A stretch of DNA of 64,000 nucleotides from Sphingomonas sp. (GCF_017745215.1 NZ_JAGHZV010000005.1:124001-188000); one strand, 5' to 3'. Positions 40,960 to 51,035 are shown, counted from the first letter of the stretch. Numbers and translations are program-made. Notes: generated by a model not told the origin, from the sequence alone.

Positions 40960-41685
40960 ATGGACGACCTCATCTTGGACTATGAAACTCGCATCCTGAT
41001 CGTCGACGACGATCCCGGCATTCGCGAACTGACCGCCGCCTTCCTGGCCGATCATGGCTATTGCGTCGACGCCGCCTCGGGCGCGCCCGAGATGCGGACG
41101 CTGATGGCGCAGCACGACTATGCGCTGCTCGTGCTCGACGTGATGATGCCCGGCGAGGACGGCCTCAGCATCCTGCGCTCGCTCGACCGCGCGAGCGGCC
41201 CCGCCGTCATCTTCCACTCGATCGTCGGCGGCGACATCGACCGGATCGTCGGGCTCGAGCTCGGCGCCGACGACTATGTCGCCAAGCCCGCCAACCCGCG
41301 CGAGCTGCTCGCGCGCATCCGCTCGGTGCTCCGCCGTACGCGCAACGCCCCCGCCGCCCCGGCCGACCGCAGCTATCTCCGCTTCGCCGGCTGGCGGCTC
41401 GACCCGCTCGGCCGCCAGCTGCTCGATCCCGACGACCTCGTCATCAACCTCTCAGACGGCGAGTTCCGCCTGCTGCTCGCCTTCGTCGAGAACCCGCGCC
41501 GCGTGCTCACCCGCGACACGCTGCTCGACATGTCGCGCGGCATCAACGCCGAGCATTTCGACCGCGCGGTCGACGTCCAGCTCAGCCGGCTGCGCAAGAA
41601 GCTCGCCCGGCCCGGCGCCGAGGACCTGATCCGCACCGTGCGCAACGAAGGCTATCTCTTCGTCGCCGACGTGACGCGCCGATGA
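40960..41685 (+). CDS. OmpR-family response regulator
   Basis: 241 residues. Receiver domain about 11-130 with acidic pocket VDDDPG, phospho-acceptor Asp60 in LVLDVMMPGEDG, a Ser in place of the usual switch Thr region (FHSIVGG) and Lys in DDYVAKPANP. Winged-helix DNA-binding domain about 140-238 (LSDGEFRLLLAFVENPRRVL, VDVQLSRLRKKL, IRTVRNEGYLFV). It overlaps the kinase gene as ATGA, making a cognate pair. Target genes unknown. Confidence 0.95.
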   Translation: MDDLILDYETRILIVDDDPGIRELTAAFLADHGYCVDAASGAPEMRTLMAQHDYALLVLDVMMPGEDGLSILRSLDRASGPAVIFHSIVGGDIDRIVGLELGADDYVAKPANPRELLARIRSVLRRTRNAPAAPADRSYLRFAGWRLDPLGRQLLDPDDLVINLSDGEFRLLLAFVENPRRVLTRDTLLDMSRGINAEHFDRAVDVQLSRLRKKLARPGAEDLIRTVRNEGYLFVADVTRR

Positions 41686-42962
41686 GCCGCGGCTATTCGA
41701 TCGTCGCGCCGATCGTGCTGCTCGTCGGCGCGTCGGTGGCGTTCACGGCGCTCGCGCTGTTCGCGGTCACCTTCTCGGGCCCGCCGCGCCGGCCGGTGCC
41801 GGTGCGCCCGGCGCTCGTCGCCCAGGCGCTCAAGACCGGCGCCGTGCCCGCCTCGCTCGCGACCCGGCTCACCCTGACCGACGGCGCCGTGCTGCCCGAG
41901 CCGCGCTATCGCGAGCACGTCAACCCGGCGATGGACGCCGAGATCGCCAGGGCCGCCGGCGGCGGCGAAGTGCACGGCAGCTATTTCGGCCCGCCCTGGA
42001 TCGGCAGCGAGATGCTGTTCGGCAGCTTCCGCGTCGCGATGCGGCTCCCCGGCGCGGCCCCGCGCTGGCGCGTCGTCGAGACGCCCGAGGAGCCCTGGTT
42101 CACCCGCTGGCACGCGATGAACCTCGTCGCGATCCTCAGCCTGATCGTGCTGATGACGTTCATCGCCTGGCGGATCGCGCGCACCATCTCGCACCCGATC
42201 GAGCGCCTCGCTGCCGCTGCGGCCGAGACGCGGCTCGGCACCCGCCGCCCGATCCCCGCGGGCGGCCCGCGCGAGGTCCGCGAGCTCGCCGCCGCGATCG
42301 CCGCGATGGAGGCGCGCATCCTCGAGGCCGCCGAGGGCCGCACCGCGATGCTCGCCGCGATCGCGCACGATCTCGGCACCCCGCTCGCGCGCCTCGCCTT
42401 CCGCGTCGAGAAGCTGCCCGAGGGCGCCCGCGAGCGCGCCGAGGCCGACATCGACGAGATGCGGACGATGCTCAACGACGTGCTCCGCTTCGTCCGCGAC
42501 GCGCGCGGCGACATGCGCGCGCGCACCGAGCTCGGCAGCCTGATCGAGAGCGTCGCCGACGATCTCCACGCGATCGGCCGCCCGGTCACCGCCAAGGCGG
42601 GGCCGCGGCTGGTGATCCTCGCCGACCCCGTCTCGCTGCGCCGCCTGCTCACCAACCTCGCCGACAATGCGGTGCGCTACGGCAAGGCCGCGCGGATCGC
42701 CTGGGCAAGCCTGCCGGGCTGGGCCGAAGTCGTCGTCGACGACGACGGGCCCGGCTTCGGCGCCGCGCCCGCCGCGCTGTTCGAGCCCTTCGTCCGCGGC
42801 GAGACCTCGCGCAGCCGCGAGACCGGCGGCAGCGGGCTGGGTCTCGCGATCGTCCGCGCCATCGCCGAGACGCATGGCGGCTATGTCACGCTCGAGAACC
42901 GGCCCGAGGGCGGCGGCCGCGCTCGCGTGCGCCTGCCGCTGGAGCCCACGGCCGCCGCCTGA
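41682..42962 (+). CDS. EnvZ-like sensor histidine kinase
   Basis: 426 residues from ATG 41682. Two membrane helices (about 7-28 and 145-165) enclose a periplasmic sensor of about 115 residues. Then come HAMP (RIARTISHPIERLAAAAAE), a HisKA box with His in AAIAHDLGTPLARL at about 229, and an ATPase domain with N box LLTNLADNAVRYG, G1 VVDDDGPGFG, F and G2 GGSGLGLAIVRAIAE. It is translationally coupled to the OmpR-type regulator upstream. The signal sensed cannot be read from the sequence. Confidence 0.93.
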   Translation: MSRGYSIVAPIVLLVGASVAFTALALFAVTFSGPPRRPVPVRPALVAQALKTGAVPASLATRLTLTDGAVLPEPRYREHVNPAMDAEIARAAGGGEVHGSYFGPPWIGSEMLFGSFRVAMRLPGAAPRWRVVETPEEPWFTRWHAMNLVAILSLIVLMTFIAWRIARTISHPIERLAAAAAETRLGTRRPIPAGGPREVRELAAAIAAMEARILEAAEGRTAMLAAIAHDLGTPLARLAFRVEKLPEGARERAEADIDEMRTMLNDVLRFVRDARGDMRARTELGSLIESVADDLHAIGRPVTAKAGPRLVILADPVSLRRLLTNLADNAVRYGKAARIAWASLPGWAEVVVDDDGPGFGAAPAALFEPFVRGETSRSRETGGSGLGLAIVRAIAETHGGYVTLENRPEGGGRARVRLPLEPTAAA

Positions 42963-43186
42963 TACGCGCTGCAACATCGCGACATCGCTCGAAATTCCGC
43001 CGTGCGGTTCGGCCCCGATCTCCGGGCCACGGACAGCAAGGAACCGCCGAATTTTGCGAGCGACAATGTCTTCGCCGACGATTCCGCTGCGCAGATCCCG
43101 CAGCAGTCCTCCAATCATGTCCGGCTCTGTCTCCGCCGGATATGCCGCCGGCGCCGCGATCAAGATCGTGCGCTGACGGCGACGAG

Positions 43187-43300
43187 TCTCTCCCCACCAT
43201 TGTCCGGGGGAGAGAGGCGCGGCACGGGATGGGTCCCTGAATGCCCGTACCGCGTCGGCGAGGGCCTTCTTCTCTCCCCTGGCTGAGGAAGGCCCTCGCC
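43187..43300. repeat. Two strong hairpins in the gap after the kinase gene
   Basis: 43187-43215 has TCTCTCCCC pairing with GGGGAGAGA. 43257-43300 has a perfect 13-base stem GGCGAGGGCCTTC with its complement. The whole gap 42963-43561 has no supported gene; it contains these hairpins and the repeat at 43366. Neither hairpin has a clear T-run, so they may be intergenic repeat units rather than terminators. Confidence 0.6.
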
Positions 43301-43365
43301 CTTTGTCGCGAGGCTTCGGTGTAGAGGCATCTGCGGTTCGCCCCGACACTCGGTAAACACATCAC

Positions 43366-43467
43366 CACCCCGGCCTTGTGCCGGGGTCCACCCAGCGGCA
43401 CCGGCCGGACGAGAGGCTCTATTCCAGCCGTTGTCTCCCGGCGGGCCCCGGCACAACGCCGGGGTGA
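43366..43467. repeat. Variant REP-like palindromic unit
   Basis: CACCCCGGCCTTGTGCCGGG at the left and its near complement at the right (CCCCGGCACAACGCCGGGGT) form a long imperfect hairpin about 100 bases long. The plan matches the other REP-like units (small hairpin within each arm) but with a different sequence, so it is a second subfamily. Confidence 0.75.
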
Positions 43468-43561
43468 CGGTTGGGTTTCGCGGAGTCGTCGACCGACGGA
43501 TCCAAGTGCCGAGGCGCACCGGGGGTTTCAGCTTTGCCCGCTCAGCCGCTATAGCCCGGAT

Positions 43562-44761
43562 ATGCCGAGCGATTTCAGCCCCGAGTTCCGTTTCGTCTGC
43601 GCCGCCTGCCGGTGGCCGCGCGGGCCGGAGCGCGACGCCGCGGTGCGCGACGCTGCAGAAGGGATCGACTGGTCCCGCGCCGCGGCGATCGCCCGGCGCC
43701 AGCGCGTCTGGGGGTTGGTCGACGACGCGATCCGCTCGGCCGGGCTGGAGCCACCGCCCGAAGTCGCGACCGGCTTCGCCCAGCGCGGCGAGGCCAATGC
43801 CCGGCGCAACCTGATCGCGCTCGCCGCCACCGCCCAGCTCGGCCGCGCCTTCGATGCCGCGGGGATCGACTGGATCGGCTTCAAGGGACTCACCCTGGCG
43901 GTGCGTGCCTATGGTTCGCTGGCGGTCAAGATGTCGAACGACATCGACCTGCTCGTCTCCGAAGCCGACACGGCCCGCGCCTGCTCGCTGATTGCCGAGG
44001 CCGGCTACCGGCGCTTCAACCCTGGTCCCGAGATCGCCGACCACCAGATCGAGGCCTGGATGAAGGTCTGCAAGGAAACCGGCTGGCACCACCCCCAGAG
44101 CGGCCTGATCGTCGAGCTGCACGGCCGGATGCTCGCCAATCCCGCGCTGATGCCCGAGGCGGGCCTGTCGGCGCCGCGCCAACGCATCGTCCTCGCGCCC
44201 GGTATCGACGTACCGACGCTCGCCGACGAGATTCTCCTCCCCTATCTCTTCGTCCATGGCGCGCACCACGGCTGGTTCCGCCTCAAATGGCTCGCCGACG
44301 TCGCTGCCTGGCTCGCGCGGGAGCCCGAGCTCGTCGAGCAGCGCTACGAGGAATCGCGCGCGCTCGGCGTCGGCCGCGCCGCTGCCCAGGCGATGCTGCT
44401 CGCGCACAAGCTGCTCGCGCTGCCGCTCGACCCGGCGTTCGAGGCCAGGCTCCGGGCCGATCCGGTCCATCGCCGCCTCGTCGCGATCGCGCTCGCCTGC
44501 ATGGCCGGCGACTTCGAGCTGACCGAGCACGCCAACCCCGCCGCGCGGACGATGCTGCCCGCGACGCTCGGCGCGCTGTGGTTGCGCCGCGGGCTTGGCT
44601 ACAAATGGAGCGAGCTGGTGTCGCTCGCCTCCAACCCCACCGATCGCGCGACGGGCAAGCTGCCGCCCGGGCTCGGCTTCCTCTATCCGGTGCTCGGCGG
44701 CGTGCGCTGGGGCGCGCGGATGACGGGGCTCATCGGCCGCGAGGCGAAGAAGGCCGCGTGA
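43562..44761 (+). CDS. Nucleotidyltransferase-family protein (NTP_transf_5-like)
   Basis: 399 residues from ATG 43562. It resembles the uncharacterised nucleotidyltransferase family often found near exopolysaccharide and exosortase genes. The fold signature is GIDWIGFKGLTLAVRAYGSL followed by SNDIDLLVSEAD, where the DxD pair would bind metal. The C-terminal half is helical and basic near the end. It overlaps the MFS gene as GTGA. Substrate unknown; a sugar- or protein-modifying nucleotidyl transfer is possible. Confidence 0.8.
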   Translation: MPSDFSPEFRFVCAACRWPRGPERDAAVRDAAEGIDWSRAAAIARRQRVWGLVDDAIRSAGLEPPPEVATGFAQRGEANARRNLIALAATAQLGRAFDAAGIDWIGFKGLTLAVRAYGSLAVKMSNDIDLLVSEADTARACSLIAEAGYRRFNPGPEIADHQIEAWMKVCKETGWHHPQSGLIVELHGRMLANPALMPEAGLSAPRQRIVLAPGIDVPTLADEILLPYLFVHGAHHGWFRLKWLADVAAWLAREPELVEQRYEESRALGVGRAAAQAMLLAHKLLALPLDPAFEARLRADPVHRRLVAIALACMAGDFELTEHANPAARTMLPATLGALWLRRGLGYKWSELVSLASNPTDRATGKLPPGLGFLYPVLGGVRWGARMTGLIGREAKKAA

Positions 44762-46032
44762 CGGGCGCCGCGACGCCCCGGCGCCGCCTCGGCCCGATTC
44801 TCGGCGGATCGGCGGGCAACCTCGTCGAATGGTACGACTGGTACGCCTATGCCGCGCTGACCGCTTATCTCGCGCCGCACTATTTCCCCGACACCGCGGC
44901 GAAGGACCTCAACGCCTGGGCGGTGTTCGCGGTCGGCTTCTTCATGCGGCCGATCGGCGGCTGGCTGATGGGCGTCTACGGCGATCGCTACGGCCGCAAG
45001 GCGGGGCTGACGCTGTCGGTCACGCTGATGTGCCTCGGCTCGCTGCTGATCGCGCTGACGCCCGGCTATGCGGCGATCGGCCCCGCCGCGACCGCGGTGC
45101 TGGTGCTCGCGCGGCTGATCCAGGGCCTGTCGCTCGGCGGCGAGTACGGCGCGAGCGCGACCTATCTCTCCGAGATGGCGGGCAAGGAGCGCCGCGGCTT
45201 CTTCTCGAGCTTCCAGTACGTCACGCTGATCTCGGGCCAGCTGATCGCGCTGCTCGCGCTGATCCTGCTCCAGGCCGTGATGCCCGCGGCGGAGCTCAAG
45301 GCCTGGGGCTGGCGCATCCCCTTCGCGATCGGCGGGCTGCTCGCGGTGATCGTCTTCTGGCTCCGACGCCGCCTCCCCGAGACCGAGAGTTTCGCCAGGC
45401 GCGAGACCGGCGAGCGCTCGGGGCTGCTCGCGCTCTGCCTGCGCCACCCGCGCGAAGCGGCGGTGGTGATGCTGCTCACCGCCGGCGGCACGCTCGCCTT
45501 CTATGCCTACACCATCTACCCGCTCGCCTTCCTCAAGAAGACCGCGGGCTTCTCCGACGCCGCCTCGGCGCAGGTCAACGCCGCCGCGCTGTTCGTCTTC
45601 ATGTGCCTCCAGCCGCTCGCGGGCGCGCTGTCGGACCGGATCGGGCGCAAGCCGCTGATGGTCGGCTTCGGCGTGCTGGGCGTGCTCTTCTCCTATCCGA
45701 TCTTCGTCGCGCTCGAAGGCGTGAAGACCGGCGTGGGCGCATTCCTGCTGATGGTCGCGGCGCTGGCGATCGTCACGGGCTATACGTCGATCAACGCGGT
45801 AGTGAAGGCCGAGCTCTTTCCCGCGCACATCCGCACGCTCGGGGTCGCGCTTCCCTATGCGCTGGCCAACGCGATCTTCGGCGGCACCGCGCCCTATGTC
45901 GCCCTGTGGTTCAAGGACGAAGGCTGGGAGCGCGGCTTCTACTGGTACGTCACCGCGATGATCGGCATCTCGCTCATCACCTACCTCGCGATGCGCGACA
46001 CGCGGAAGCACAGCCGCATCCTGGAGGACTGA
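44758..46032 (+). CDS. MFS transporter of the metabolite:proton symporter type (KgtP/ProP-like)
   Basis: 424 residues from GTG 44758, twelve membrane helices. Family motifs: GNLVEWYDWYAYAALTAY at the start, MRPIGGWLMGVYGDRYGRK, and RLIQGLSLGGEYGASATYLSE, which are typical of alpha-ketoglutarate/dicarboxylate or proline/betaine symporters. A second DRIGRK loop lies in the C-terminal half. The likely substrate is a small organic acid, but it cannot be fixed from sequence. Confidence 0.9.
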   Translation: MTGAATPRRRLGPILGGSAGNLVEWYDWYAYAALTAYLAPHYFPDTAAKDLNAWAVFAVGFFMRPIGGWLMGVYGDRYGRKAGLTLSVTLMCLGSLLIALTPGYAAIGPAATAVLVLARLIQGLSLGGEYGASATYLSEMAGKERRGFFSSFQYVTLISGQLIALLALILLQAVMPAAELKAWGWRIPFAIGGLLAVIVFWLRRRLPETESFARRETGERSGLLALCLRHPREAAVVMLLTAGGTLAFYAYTIYPLAFLKKTAGFSDAASAQVNAAALFVFMCLQPLAGALSDRIGRKPLMVGFGVLGVLFSYPIFVALEGVKTGVGAFLLMVAALAIVTGYTSINAVVKAELFPAHIRTLGVALPYALANAIFGGTAPYVALWFKDEGWERGFYWYVTAMIGISLITYLAMRDTRKHSRILED

Positions 46033-46035
46033 TCC

Positions 46036-46422
46036 CTAGAGGATCATCCCCCCGCCGCGGATCGCGAGCACGCGGCCGATCGAATCGAACAGCGCGTCCA
46101 TCGCCACCGGCTTGAACAGCACGTCGTCCGCCCCCGTCTCGAGGCAGCGCTCGCGCAGGTCGACCGCGGTGTCGGCGGTGATCACGATGATCGGCAGGTC
46201 CTTCTTCGCATCCTCGCGGCCGCGGATGCGACGGATCGCCTCGAGCCCGTCCATGCCCGGCATGCGCAGGTCGACGAGCACGACGTCGAAGTCCTCAGCC
46301 TCGATCTTGGCCAAGCCTTCCTCGGCCAGACCCGCCTCGGCCATCGTCGCGCCCGCGACATCGAGCATGTCCTTCACGACCCGGCGATTCATCGGGTCGT
46401 CCTCGATGAAGAGGATGTTCAT
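46036..46422 (-). CDS. Single-domain CheY-like response regulator
   Basis: 128 residues, only a receiver domain: acidic pair EDD at 7-9, phospho-acceptor Asp51 in VLVDLRMPGMDG, Thr in VITADTAV and Lys in LFKPVAMDAL. It lies 72 bases downstream of the TPR hybrid kinase on the same strand, so it is probably a phosphorelay partner for that kinase. It has no output domain. Confidence 0.93.
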   Translation of the reverse strand: MNILFIEDDPMNRRVVKDMLDVAGATMAEAGLAEEGLAKIEAEDFDVVLVDLRMPGMDGLEAIRRIRGREDAKKDLPIIVITADTAVDLRERCLETGADDVLFKPVAMDALFDSIGRVLAIRGGGMIL

Positions 46423-46494
46423 CCTTGGCGTGATCCGAGCGCGGCAATCATCAGAGGTGCGACCTTCTTGTTCGGCTTCCCGGAACCTATTGCG

Positions 46495-48969
46495 CTATGC
46501 AGCCCGCGACACAAGCGCGCCCGGACTCGGCTCGTCCGAATCTCCTTTCGACACCGTAACGAGCGCCTTGATCAATGCGGGTCCATTCACCGGCTTGTCA
46601 ATCACCTGTCCGACACCCGCGTCAAGAAGTATAGTACGAATCGCATCATCAGGCTTGACCCACAGCACTGCGCTCGCTGCGCCCGCGGCCGCAGCCGCGT
46701 CGGCGAGCTGGCGGAGCAGGGCCGTCGGATCGCCGTCCTGTGCCTTGAGCGTGCCTTCGTCGACCAGGATCTCGTCGGCGCCGTCACCCAGCGCGGCGAC
46801 CGCCTCGTCCAGCGTCGCGAGGAAGCGCAGCGTGCCCACCCGCGGCTCGAGCAGGGTCTTGAGCATCGCTCGCGCGATCGGGTTGCGGTCGAGCACCAGC
46901 AGCGTCCCCTCGCCGCCCTTCGCCGCGACGCTCTCCGCCGGCGCCTCGGCCTCGGTCATCGGCATGTCGACGATGAAGCGCGAGCCCTCGCCTTCGCGGC
47001 TCTCGACCGAGATGTCGCCGCCGAGCGCGCGCGCCAGGTTGCGGCAGATCGCGAGCCCCAGCCCGGTCCCGCCGAACTTGCGCGTCGTGCTGGTGTCGAC
47101 CTGCTTGAACGATTCGAAGATCTCGTCGAGCTTCTCCTGCGGGATGCCGATGCCGCTGTCGGTGACGACCAGCCGCAGCCGCCCGCCCTCTGCCACCGCG
47201 CTCAACCCCACCTGGCCCGCCGCGGTGAACTTGATCGCGTTGGAAAGCAGGTTGAACACGATCTGCCGCAGGCGCGCCGAATCGCTGACGATCCAGCCCG
47301 GCGCCTTCTCGAGGTCGAGCACGAAGCCCAGCCCCTTGGCGCGCGCCTGCTCCTCCCACATCCGCGTCACGTCGCGCAGCACCGCGGGCAGGTTCGTCGG
47401 CGCGGTCTCGACGGTGAGGTTGCCCGTCTCCATCTTGGCGAGGTCGAGGATGTCGTCGACCAACGCGCGCATCGTCACGCCGGCGCCATGGACGATGCCG
47501 ATCCGGTCGCGCGTCGCCGGCTCGATCCGGGGATCGGAGAGCATCACCTGCGTCATCCCCAGGATGCCGTTCAGCGGCGTGCGGATCTCGTGGCTCGTCG
47601 TCGCGAGGAACTCGGTCTTGGCCTTGAGCGCCTTCTCGAGCGCGAAGTTGGTCTCGCCCAGCACGATGTTCGCCGCGCGAACCTGGTTGCGGCTGCGGCG
47701 GATCACGAACAGCGCGACGGTGAGCAGCAGGATGATCACCAGCGTCGCGCCGCCGATGTAGAGGAACAGCGCGCGCTGGAACTCGGCCGACTTGGCGATC
47801 TGCTCGGCGCGCAGATTGGCGATCTTGGCGTCCTTGTTCGCCGAATCGAACTGCGCCGACATCAGCGCCGCGCCGGTGGTCGTCGCCACCTTCGCTGCTT
47901 CGTCGTCCAGCCGCTTCTTTGCCTCGAGGTGCCTGAGCGCCAGCGCATCCTCTCCCAGCTTCTCGTAGACGAGATAGGCGACGGTATGCGGATAGAGATA
48001 GGCCGAGGAAGTCTTGCTCAGGTCGACGCCCGCGAAGACCTCGTCGATCAGCTGCCTGGCGCGCGCCAGGTCGCCGCGCTCCATCGCGACGCGCGCCGCC
48101 ACGGCCGAGAGCTGGAGCCGCACCGCATGCGCATCGGCGCCGCGCGCGAGGGCAAAGCCCTCGGACAGCGCCTGCTCCGCCGCGGCCAGCCGCCGCGCCT
48201 CGACGCGCCCGCGCGCGATGTTGCCGAGCACCCGCGCCTCGAGCACCGCGCTGCCGTTTGCGCGCGCGATCTCCAACGCCTTCAGATATTCCGCCTCGGC
48301 CGCGTCGTAGAGGTCGAGCCTCAGCAACGTGTTGCCCAGGTTGTTGTGCAGCGACATCGAGAGCTGCGGATCGCCGTCATAGGCACCCGCCGCCTCGGCG
48401 AAATATTTCTGCGCATTCGCGAAGTCGTTCGCGCCCAGGTAGAGCAGCGCGATGTTCTGCAGCGCGATCGCCTGGCTGCGCGGCTCACGCGCGGCGACGA
48501 AGGTGCGATAGGCCTGGTGGTAGTTGCCCAGCGCCTCGGACGCCTGGTCGCGGTCGACGAAGAGCGAGCCCTGCGACATCAGCAGGTCGCCGCGCAGCTT
48601 GAGCGTCTCCTGGATCGGCGCGATCAGCTTGAGCCCGCGCGCGAGCAGCGGCGCGGCGAGGTCGGGCTCGCCGCTGCGCAGATGCGCCTCGGCCGCGAGC
48701 CAATAGCCCGTCGCCAGCACGAGCGAGCGCGTGCGCTCGTCCGGCAGCGCCGCCGCGAGCCGCTCCGCATCGGCGACGTGGCGGAGCACTTCGCGCGGGT
48801 CCTCCATCATCGCCGCCTTGGCGCGCGCGAAGGCATCCTCGATCGCGGGGCTGAACCTGGGCTGGGGCAGCGGCGACGAAGCCGCGGAAGGCGCCTGGGC
48901 CCGTGCCGCCGCCGGCACCAGCGCCGAACAGCCGAGCAGCAGCAACGCGAGACGCAGCTTCCGCCGCAT
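46495..48969 (-). CDS. TPR-containing hybrid sensor kinase
   Basis: 824 residues from ATG 48969, which overlaps the EAL gene stop; GTG 48972 is an alternative. Signal peptide about 1-25, periplasmic TPR repeats about 50-345 (ALQNIALLYLGANDFANAQK), membrane helix about 395-420 (LFLYIGGATLVIILLLTVAL), HisKA with His in TTSHEIRTPLNGIL, and HATPase with NLLSNAIKF, DSGIGIP and GGTGLGLAI. The terminal receiver-like domain (LLVLDRNPIARAMLKTLLE, ILVDEG, IDKPVNGP) is divergent and may be a poor phospho-acceptor. Periplasmic TPRs suggest sensing by protein contact. Confidence 0.9.
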   Translation of the reverse strand: MRRKLRLALLLLGCSALVPAAARAQAPSAASSPLPQPRFSPAIEDAFARAKAAMMEDPREVLRHVADAERLAAALPDERTRSLVLATGYWLAAEAHLRSGEPDLAAPLLARGLKLIAPIQETLKLRGDLLMSQGSLFVDRDQASEALGNYHQAYRTFVAAREPRSQAIALQNIALLYLGANDFANAQKYFAEAAGAYDGDPQLSMSLHNNLGNTLLRLDLYDAAEAEYLKALEIARANGSAVLEARVLGNIARGRVEARRLAAAEQALSEGFALARGADAHAVRLQLSAVAARVAMERGDLARARQLIDEVFAGVDLSKTSSAYLYPHTVAYLVYEKLGEDALALRHLEAKKRLDDEAAKVATTTGAALMSAQFDSANKDAKIANLRAEQIAKSAEFQRALFLYIGGATLVIILLLTVALFVIRRSRNQVRAANIVLGETNFALEKALKAKTEFLATTSHEIRTPLNGILGMTQVMLSDPRIEPATRDRIGIVHGAGVTMRALVDDILDLAKMETGNLTVETAPTNLPAVLRDVTRMWEEQARAKGLGFVLDLEKAPGWIVSDSARLRQIVFNLLSNAIKFTAAGQVGLSAVAEGGRLRLVVTDSGIGIPQEKLDEIFESFKQVDTSTTRKFGGTGLGLAICRNLARALGGDISVESREGEGSRFIVDMPMTEAEAPAESVAAKGGEGTLLVLDRNPIARAMLKTLLEPRVGTLRFLATLDEAVAALGDGADEILVDEGTLKAQDGDPTALLRQLADAAAAAGAASAVLWVKPDDAIRTILLDAGVGQVIDKPVNGPALIKALVTVSKGDSDEPSPGALVSRAA

Positions 48970-50417
48970 CACGCGCGCTTCCAGAAGCTCTCGGGCCGGA
49001 TGAACGACGTCGGCACCGCGCCGGCGCCCTGCAGCTTAGCTTCGTCGGCAACGAAGGTGCGGAACGCGTCGATGCCGAGCGGGCGCGAGATCAGGAAGCC
49101 CTGCACCATGTCGCAGCCCATCACGCTGAGCAGCGCCAGCGCCGAGGGCGTCTCCACCCCCTCTGCCGTCACTTCCATCTCGAGCGCATGCGCGAGGTCG
49201 ATCGTCGAGCGGACAATGAGCGGGTCGCGGTTGCTCGAGGTGAGCTGCATCACGAACATCTTGTCGATCTTGAGCTCGCGCGCGGGGAGCTGCTTCAGAT
49301 AGGCGAGCGACGAGAGCCCCGCGCCATAATCGTCGATCGCCAGCGTCACGCCGATGTCGGCGAAGGCATGAAGGTGCCGGATCGCGCTTTCGGGATCGCG
49401 GATCACCGAAGTCTCGGTGATCTCGAAGCCGATCTTGGCGTCCGAATGCGCGAGGATCTCGCAGGCTTCCGCCACGAACGCCTCGTCGGCGAGCAGCACG
49501 CCCGAAATGTTGAGGAACAGCGGCAGGTCGTGCCCGTCGGCGGCGAGGGTCTTCTGGTCGGCGATCACCTGGCGCAGCGTCCAGAGCGTCAGCGCGCCGA
49601 TCTCGCCCGCCTGCTCGGCCACCGAGATGAAGTCGCCCGGCAGGATCAGCCCGCGCGTTGGATGCTGCCAGCGGATCAACGCCTCGGCGCTTGCGATCGC
49701 CTGGCGGCGGACGTGGATCTTGGGCTGGTATTGGAGGAACATCTCCCCGTTCGCGATCGCCCGCGGCAATTCGCGCATCAGGGTGAGCCGGTCGAACGCA
49801 AGGTCGGTGCGCGACAGGTCGAGCATCACCACCCGATTCTCGGCCTGCGCCTGCTCGAGCGCCGATTCGGCCGCCTCGGCGAGGCGGACCTCGTCGCTGT
49901 CGCCCGACGGCGCCGCGGCGACGCCGAAGCGCATCTGGAGCTGGAAGCGCTCGCCGTCGATGTCGAGCGAGCGGAGGAACGCCTTGCGCAGCCGGTCGAT
50001 GTCGGCGGCCGCGAGTTCGGTGGTCTCGCGCTCGAAGGAGATTTCGATCAGCGCGCGACCGCTCGGCGCGATCCGCATGTCGGGGCAGATCCCATTGATC
50101 CTGGCCGCGGCATCGAGCACCAGCTGGTCGGCGCGCGGGCGGCCGAGGTGCCGGCGCAGCATCGCGAAGTTGCCGATCTCGCACAGGCAGAGGATGCGCC
50201 AGTAGCGACCGTTGCCGCCGGCGCCGTTGCCACGCTCGGCGCGTGCAGTGGGATGCAGCGAGATCCGGCGCGGCATCGGCGCGTCGCCGCTTCGTTGCGG
50301 TCCCGAACCATCCGCCCGGGGTATCTCCCGCTCTGCAGGGCGTGCGCGAGCGCCGCTCGCGGCCGCACGGCCGCGAGCAGGTGTTGAGTTCGCCGGGGGT
50401 TCGATCCGTGCCGACAT
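48969..50417 (-). CDS. EAL-domain c-di-GMP phosphodiesterase with degenerate GGDEF-like part
   Basis: 482 residues. A disordered basic start leads to a degenerate GGDEF-like region about 75-205. The EAL domain spans about 225-465: AEALIRW with the metal-binding Glu, [37 protein letters not shown] and [10 protein letters not shown]. All residues needed for c-di-GMP hydrolysis appear present. The stop overlaps the hybrid kinase start, so sensor and phosphodiesterase are made together. It would lower c-di-GMP in response to that sensor. Confidence 0.9.
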   Translation of the reverse strand: MSARIEPPANSTPARGRAAASGARARPAEREIPRADGSGPQRSGDAPMPRRISLHPTARAERGNGAGGNGRYWRILCLCEIGNFAMLRRHLGRPRADQLVLDAAARINGICPDMRIAPSGRALIEISFERETTELAAADIDRLRKAFLRSLDIDGERFQLQMRFGVAAAPSGDSDEVRLAEAAESALEQAQAENRVVMLDLSRTDLAFDRLTLMRELPRAIANGEMFLQYQPKIHVRRQAIASAEALIRWQHPTRGLILPGDFISVAEQAGEIGALTLWTLRQVIADQKTLAADGHDLPLFLNISGVLLADEAFVAEACEILAHSDAKIGFEITETSVIRDPESAIRHLHAFADIGVTLAIDDYGAGLSSLAYLKQLPARELKIDKMFVMQLTSSNRDPLIVRSTIDLAHALEMEVTAEGVETPSALALLSVMGCDMVQGFLISRPLGIDAFRTFVADEAKLQGAGAVPTSFIRPESFWKRA

Positions 50418-50611
50418 CCCCTCACTTCTAGGCGCTCAGCCTTGAAGGAAGCGTTAAGCACGGACCCCGTTCGCCCTTCCTGAATGCGTCTGGAAACGCC
50501 CCCCGGAACGCCCGATGACACCGCTGTCCTCCGTAGTGTTACGACTTGATTAAGGCTTAATCTCCCTTTAACCACCGAATCGCGCGAAATGCGCACGATG
50601 GGAGACTGAAG

Positions 50612-50674
50612 ATGTTCGCGTTTCTTGTTCTCTTCCGCGACGGTCTGGGCGGCGACAACATTCGTCCGTTCTGA
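50612..50674 (+). CDS. Possible 20-residue peptide in a short transcript
   Basis: ATG 50612 preceded by GGGAG with 8-base spacing, followed by 20 codons (MFAFLVLFRDG...NIRPF) and TGA. A clear terminator follows at 50759-50787, so a separate transcript of roughly 200 bases is likely. It could be a true micropeptide, a leader, or chance within an RNA gene. Confidence 0.35.
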   Translation: MFAFLVLFRDGLGGDNIRPF

Positions 50675-50758
50675 ACCGAACGCACTGCCGGGCCGGCGGT
50701 GAGGCGCTTCCGTGGCGGGGGTGCGCTGACCGGCCCGGTCGGTAATGAAACCGAATGA

Positions 50759-50787
50759 AGCCGTGGGCACCCGCCCGCGGCTTTTTT
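50759..50787 (+). terminator. Rho-independent terminator of the small transcript
   Basis: AGCCGTGGGC and GCCCGCGGCT pair with one mismatch around an ACCC loop and are followed by six T. No annotated plus-strand gene lies upstream apart from the 20-residue frame, so it marks the end of an unannotated small transcript. Confidence 0.8.
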
Positions 50788-50923
50788 GATTCGATATCAA
50801 TCATATCGGATGAAATCCGGCCCGATCCGGAGCAGGTTCGTTTCGGGTGCGAAGCGGACTTACCGGGCCGCTCGCATCCAAACCCGCTTCTTCATTTTAA
50901 GCCGTCTCCCCGGTTTCGCGGGT

Positions 50924-51035
50924 ACATCGGGTCGGCGTGCCCCCGGCATGGCCGACCCGATGTAGGCTGGGTGAGGGTCTTCTTGTTCTGCCTTCTCGCA
51001 GGGTCGTCGCACCTCGCCTTTCGAAGACCCGTCAC
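50924..51035. ncRNA. Candidate structured RNA or intergenic repeat
   Basis: Two adjacent hairpins: a perfect 13-base stem ACATCGGGTCGGC with its complement (50924-50936 with 50951-50963), and GTGAGGGTCTTC with GAAGACCCGTCAC (50971-50982 with 51023-51035, one bulge). The 50418-51245 gap otherwise holds only the small transcript. No conserved RNA family is recognised and the strand is unknown. Confidence 0.35.
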
